In this document: positions 54,301-56,965 of the stretch, piece by piece
Layout: the number at the start of each line of letters is the position of its first letter
Numbering within the stretch: position 1 is the first letter of the stretch
Origin: Calditrichales bacterium
GTDB lineage: Bacteria > Calditrichota > Calditrichia > Calditrichales > J004
Direction of reading: 5' to 3'
NCBI GenBank assembly: GCA_015493745.1
Contig: WGCN01000097.1
Coordinates: forward strand, 1-56,965
DNA length: 56,965 nt
The notes under the pieces: generated by a model
What the model was told of the DNA's origin: nothing
The model's input: the letters and a program-made list of their open reading frames with translations, nothing else
The model's database searches: none
Position numbers and translations under genes: made by a program

Positions 54301-54555
54301 CACGCTGCCAATGGAGTAGCTGCCCTGGCCGTCAAAAACCGGTTCAAAGGTGGTACCGGCGTTTTGGGTGCGCCAAACGCCCCCGGAGGCCACGGCCAGA
54401 AAAAAGCGGTCATGATTGGCCGGATCCACGGCAATATCCGCGATACGGCCCGATGTGAGGGCCGGCCCCAGGGCGCGAAAAGTAAGCCCGCCATAGTTCA
54501 CTTCCGCGAAAAGTGATAACGTAAAAGCCATTATTAGCAGAAATGTGTTTCTCAT
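51349..54555 (-). CDS. Large secreted BNR/VPS10-sortilin-like beta-propeller protein
   Basis: 1068 residues from the ATG at 54555 (GGAGG five nt upstream; the longer frame is not needed). Signal peptide ends around FTLSLFAEV. About ten Asp-box repeats of form S-x-D-G-G-x-(S/T)-W are spread through residues 90-730, e.g. SLDGGTTWKN, STDGGKSWKE, SDDGGENWKK, TRDGGKSWKK, SDDKGKNWRS. This gives two sortilin-like propellers. A C-terminal region has FRVTWDMRYP-like HRVSWDMRYPSATPV and a helical end. Related proteins are often annotated as glycosyl hydrolase or photosystem-stability-like; no catalytic residues were recognised, so binding or scaffold roles are as likely. Monocistronic. Confidence 0.92.
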   Translation of the reverse strand: MRNTFLLIMAFTLSLFAEVNYGGLTFRALGPALTSGRIADIAVDPANHDRFFLAVASGGVWRTQNAGTTFEPVFDGQGSYSIGSVTIDPNNPLTVWVGSGENNSQRSVSYGDGVYRSLDGGTTWKNMGLKKSEHIAKILVDPRDSNRIWVAAQGPLWNDGGDRGLYHSTDGGKSWKEVLGVDKMTGCTDVIMDPRNPDVMLAATYQRRRHVWTLIDGGPGSAIYKSTDGGKSWRKLKNGLPAVDMGRIGLALAPSNPDRVYAIIEAEKGSQGFYKSDDGGENWKKMNAYISGSPQYYQEIVVDPQNPDKVYSLDTFLMVTRDGGKSWKKVPGFYKHVDHHALWIDPENSNHMRTGTDGGLYETFDGAATWRFFPNLPVTQFYRVTADNDFPFYNIYGGTQDNATLGGPSRTTSVNGITNRDWFVTVFGDGFETVVDPTDPNIIYSQYQYGGLVRFDKKSGEMVSIQPQPDEGQAPLRWNWNSAIIISPHNPQRLYFASQILFRSDDRGQSWRAVSGDLTRNLDRNQLKVMGRIWSVDAVAKNNSTSFYGSIVSLDESTLKEGLLYVGTDDGLIQVSENGGRSWRKTAKFKNVPDMSYVSDIQASLFDENVVYASFDNHKKGDYTPYILRSDDKGKNWRSIAGNLPKGTVYTIAQDHVIKNLLFAGTEYGVYFTRDGGKKWLPLKGGLPVIAVRDIDIQRRESDLVLATFGRGFYILDDYSPLRIAQGTLAREKEMLFPVKDSWMFMESAPLGLSKNAFQGDGWYRADNPPAGAVFTYYLDKELKTAKKLRREKEKKQKDNPYPSWEALRAEKLEPAPAVIFTVRDEAGHVVRRIQGPATAGFHRVSWDMRYPSATPVNLKPFPADNMFASPPRGYPAAPGTYSVTMEKRVGEKYIAVGEKQTFECKALPNTSIPAKDRAELLAFQHKTAALQRDVLAVNRSLDESATRIKHLAKGLFDTAGDTRGLQKRLRALELSLDEILTAFRGDAVVRGYSEPVAPGIIGRIQEVVYGHWASTSAVTQTHRDNLKLARGQFETLRPRVRELLQNLTALEKEAEALGVPYTPYRLR

Positions 54556-54696
54556 TACATCCTCCGTTCGATTTAGGTTATAAAATAGCATATATTTTGC
54601 AAAAGGGAAAGAAGCGACGGGACTTTATGCGGAAAAGAGCGGGTCTTTCTTCCTCTTTTAAAGCGTTAATCTTAAACAACAGAGGTCTTTTTTATT

Positions 54697-55908
54697 ATGA
54701 AACGAATATCGGCGCAAATAAGCACGTGGGTACGGGCCTTATTAACGGGCACGCTTTTGCTTCTTCCCATCCCGGGCCGCGGCGGGGTCATCTCCGGCGA
54801 CAGCCTTACCTTTGCCGTGATCGGGGACTACGGCTCGGCAGGCGGCAACCTTAAGGCCGTGGCCGATATGATCGACGGATGGAAGGTGGATTTAATCATC
54901 ACCACCGGCGACAACAACTACCCCGACGGCGAAGCGTCCACCATGGATGACAATGTGGGACAGTACTTTCACGCCTACATCGCCCCCTACACGGGCAGCT
55001 ATGGCGGCGGCGCGGACAGTAACCGCTTCTTTCCCTCGTTGGGCAATCATGACTGGCGGGCCAAAAATGCCCAACCCTACTTGGATTATTTCACCCTGCC
55101 CGGCAATGAGCGTTATTATGACTTTGTGCGCGGCCCGGTACACTTTTTCGCCATAGACAGCGACGGCAACGAGCCGGACGGCAACGCGTCCACCTCCGAC
55201 CAGGCTTTATGGCTCAGGGACCAACTGCGGGCCAGTAAGGCCCCTTGGAAGGTGGTTTATATGCATCACGCGCCCTACTCTTCCGCCCGTCACGGCTCCA
55301 ACGAAACCCTGCAGTGGCCCTTTAGGGAATGGGGCGCTTCCCTGGTGCTGGCCGGACACGATCACAGTTACGAGCGTATTATGGTGGACAGCCTGCTCTA
55401 TGTGGTCAACGGTTTGGGCGGCCGTAGCATTTATGATTTCAACACCCCTGTTTCCGGTTCGCAATTCCGGTATAACGACAGCTATGGCGCCATGCGTGTA
55501 TCAGCCACACAGGACAGTCTGACACTGGAATTTTACCGGATGGATGGCGCTTTGATCGACCGCTATGCTTTGGGGCAGGCTGTAACCGGCATAAGCACCC
55601 CCTCCCAAAAAGGTGACCGCGAGGAAATCCTTCTGCCGCTGCCCAACCATCCCAACCCTTTCAACGCCTATACCAATATCAACTTCAGGCTGGTCACTCA
55701 ATTCGATTCCCCCATTATCCTTAAGGTATACAACGCCCTGGGCAGGAAGGTGGACGAAAAAAGAACGACACTGTTTCCCGGCCCCGCCTTTTATTCGGGT
55801 ATAGTATCCATCCCCTGGAATTCCGGCACCTTGCCTTCCGGCGCCTATTTTTATTCGATTCAATATGGGGCAAAGATTGTATATGGGCGCATGTTGTTGA
55901 TAAAATAA
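54697..55908 (+). CDS. Secreted metallophosphoesterase with type IX-like C-terminal sorting domain
   Basis: 403 residues. N-terminal signal peptide (about 1-30), then a calcineurin-like phosphoesterase (about 35-265; purple acid phosphatase type) with metal motifs VIGDYG (Asp44), GDNNY, GNHDW, YMHHAPY and GHDHSYE. Residues about 310-403 have LPNHPNPFNAYTNINFRL, VYNALGRKVDE and SGAYFYSIQ... GRMLLIK, the pattern of C-terminal sorting/Ig-like domains of type IX secretion in FCB bacteria. It is therefore probably released or tied to the cell surface. No secretion genes are in the window. Likely frees phosphate from organic compounds. AT-rich ends on either side. Confidence 0.93.
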   Translation: MKRISAQISTWVRALLTGTLLLLPIPGRGGVISGDSLTFAVIGDYGSAGGNLKAVADMIDGWKVDLIITTGDNNYPDGEASTMDDNVGQYFHAYIAPYTGSYGGGADSNRFFPSLGNHDWRAKNAQPYLDYFTLPGNERYYDFVRGPVHFFAIDSDGNEPDGNASTSDQALWLRDQLRASKAPWKVVYMHHAPYSSARHGSNETLQWPFREWGASLVLAGHDHSYERIMVDSLLYVVNGLGGRSIYDFNTPVSGSQFRYNDSYGAMRVSATQDSLTLEFYRMDGALIDRYALGQAVTGISTPSQKGDREEILLPLPNHPNPFNAYTNINFRLVTQFDSPIILKVYNALGRKVDEKRTTLFPGPAFYSGIVSIPWNSGTLPSGAYFYSIQYGAKIVYGRMLLIK

Positions 55909-55917
55909 GCCGGGGCA

Positions 55918-55944
55918 ATGGAGAAAACGGGTGTGTTTTTCCAT
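55918..55944 (+). terminator. Weak hairpin after the metallophosphoesterase gene
   Basis: ATGGAGAAAA (55918-55927) pairs with TTTTTCCAT (55936-55944) with one bulged base, just past the stop at 55908. The stem is mostly A-T, so termination would be weak. Confidence 0.3.
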
Positions 55945-56022
55945 ACTTATAGGGACATCTGTTGATTGCCGGATAACTGCTAAAATCAATGGATTATACG
56001 GACATTAACTGAGAGGTGTATT

Positions 56023-56448
56023 ATGAATAGAGCACTTTTAGTTTTCATACTTTCAATTTTTAGTTTTCAATGTTCAGATACAGGTATCAAGTTTACAGAA
56101 ACACCGGTTGCATCCACAGATAAAAATAATTATTCTGTTAATGATAAAATGACAATCACTATTTCAACTTCTTCTGAGGAAAATATTCATTTTTTAAGCT
56201 GTTGTTCTGGTCTTGCATTGTATGTGGATCGTTTCGATGGTGACAAGTGGAATGAATATGAAAGCCGTGGTTTACCATGTTTAGCATTATGCTTAAGTAT
56301 TGATCTTATTGCTAATAATTCTAAGTCGTTGGTTGACAGTCTTTCATTAAGTGAGGTAGGTACATATAGGTTTAGAATACCCTATGGCTATTCGACTAAT
56401 ATTTCAACTGAAGATATTATTTTGTCAAATACTTTTACGGTAGAATAG
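56023..56448 (+). CDS. AT-rich lipoprotein with Ig-like fold features
   Basis: 141 residues. Signal peptide with lipobox SFQC (Cys17); GAGAGG upstream. Mature part VASTDKNNYSVNDKMTITISTSSEEN... LALYVDRFDGDKWNEYESRGLPC... VGTYRFRIPY looks like the bacterial Ig-like domain of many lipoproteins (pattern DK..Y...D.v.iti, then a Trp-containing strand and a YR(F/L)R(I/V)PY strand). Cysteines (CC and C...C) may form disulfides. Its start resembles that of the cut gene at 1-143. The base composition is unlike the core and suggests a recent arrival. Confidence 0.85.
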   Translation: MNRALLVFILSIFSFQCSDTGIKFTETPVASTDKNNYSVNDKMTITISTSSEENIHFLSCCSGLALYVDRFDGDKWNEYESRGLPCLALCLSIDLIANNSKSLVDSLSLSEVGTYRFRIPYGYSTNISTEDIILSNTFTVE

Positions 56449-56460
56449 TATATTGTTTAA

Positions 56461-56733
56461 ATAATACTATACTATGGAAATAAAAAACAACTATTTGAAG
56501 GTATCCATCCTGCGAAATACAAGTTTGAAAATAATGGATGTAGGCCAATATTTATTCTGTTGAGTCAAGAATTAGTAAAAAATCCACAACTTTTAAACAG
56601 TTCAGTCGGGAGGCTTGGCGAGAGTGATATGATTGGTAAGTATTCAAATAATGAACAGAATATTTATATGGCTTTCGTTCTTTATTTTCGCATAACAAAA
56701 TGCTGTACACGGAAACTTCACGCGGACGGTTAA
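56461..56733 (+). pseudogene. Open frame without a start, likely gene remnant
   Basis: Ninety codons (QLFEGIHPAKYKFENNGCRPIFILL...) without a stop and with no ATG/GTG start near the 5' end, the preceding in-frame stop being at 56458. In such AT-rich DNA a run of this length is unlikely by chance but not excluded. It may be the tail of a degraded lipoprotein or mobile gene. The opposite-strand frame 56552-56752 overlaps it and looks no better. Confidence 0.35.
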
Positions 56734-56965
56734 TTGACAACCTGAAGTTCATTCAGCGTTCGTTCCGGTAAGCATATGGCCGATATGTGTTATCGAATTA
56801 ATACAAAATATTATGAGAAATATGTTCAAAGAATACTATCCCAATTATTTTAGGAGACATCTGAAGAATTCAGTTATATCCTGTAATTATCCTTAAAAAC
56901 GTCTTTTTTTTGAAAATATGTTCTATGACATGGCGATTTACCTGTTTAATTGGCCCGCTAAACAC
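56734..56965. other. AT-rich end region without recognisable feature
   Basis: No gene found. Near 56710-56755 there is a short inverted repeat, AACTTCA and TGAAGTT, about 24 bp apart. Beyond it only a 27-codon open stretch (from 56813) is visible. The region is compositionally like fic at the other end. Confidence 0.3.

Noticed and set aside
51349..54555. Calling the large propeller protein a glycosyl hydrolase
   Set aside because: Only Asp-box repeats are visible; they are structural and no catalytic set was recognised.
56552..56752. Minus-strand 66-codon frame as a gene
   Set aside because: No ribosome binding site or family features; overlaps a longer open frame on the other strand.
1..56965. 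CRISPR arrays, rRNA and riboswitches
   Set aside because: I found no regularly spaced repeats, no rRNA-like sequence and no riboswitch core that I recognise on either strand.

Overview
This is a 57 kb stretch of a bacterial chromosome with dense, short-spaced operons, mostly on the minus strand. It looks like a Gram-negative member of the FCB superphylum, possibly related to Calditrichota. The signs are many lipoproteins, an OmpA-type protein, a secreted metallophosphatase with a PNPF-containing C-terminal domain of the type IX sorting type, a large secreted BNR/sortilin-like protein, and an Rrf2-sufBCD-sufS operon carrying two SufT-like genes. The lineage is an inference from gene content. 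I see no rRNA, tRNA, CRISPR array, complete insertion sequence or prophage structural gene. The core is GC-moderate, while both ends (about 1-1330 and 56000-56965) are clearly AT-rich and look accessory.

Layout. 1-1330: a truncated lipoprotein gene and a class II Fic protein with a C-terminal winged helix, preceded by an elaborate palindrome. 1470-11563 (minus): housekeeping genes cysS, ddl, glnS, gltX, dedA, queA, ruvB, ruvA, ruvC, yebC. 11729-13869: UDP-glucuronate decarboxylase and a Cys/Met PLP lyase, divergent from an Rrf2 regulator. 14599-19650 (minus): comM, a secreted protein with a BlaI-like winged helix, an isoaspartyl peptidase, a UbiA prenyltransferase, maf and a lone receiver, mostly with 4-nt overlaps. 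19879-23310 (plus): alkaline phosphatase, a GNAT/CelD-like gene and a proline-dehydrogenase-like gene. 23428-28661 (minus): an NtrC-type regulator, a TPR protein, OmpA and a short MurF-like ligase. 28749-34745 (minus): the suf operon with a visible promoter and an IscR-type-1-like operator. 34900-47243 (minus): an SDR-like epimerase, tag, a VWA membrane protein, tsaD, ybbR-like, a SAM hydroxide adenosyltransferase, mutM, TPR and unknown envelope proteins, a MauE/DoxX-rhodanese pair, an aminotransferase, a trpG/pabA-type amidotransferase and a lipoprotein. 47506-50366 (plus): a compact six-gene envelope cassette. 50373-54555 (minus): a DUF983 protein, a CobC-like phosphatase and the BNR protein. 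54697-56448 (plus): the metallophosphatase and an AT-rich lipoprotein.

The best candidate for an undescribed system is the six-gene cassette at 47506-50366. It pairs a peptidoglycan amidase that has no signal peptide with five small proteins: membrane plus coiled-coil proteins, a coiled-coil lipoprotein and a three-TM protein. The layout resembles a phage lysis or spanin module, but no phage genes are nearby. Other points worth checking are a ruvC gene with no canonical start codon (apparently AUA), a BlaI-like helix-turn-helix in a protein with a signal peptide, a PRODH-like protein that seems to lack the proline-binding Arg pair, and the two operators described for fic and suf.
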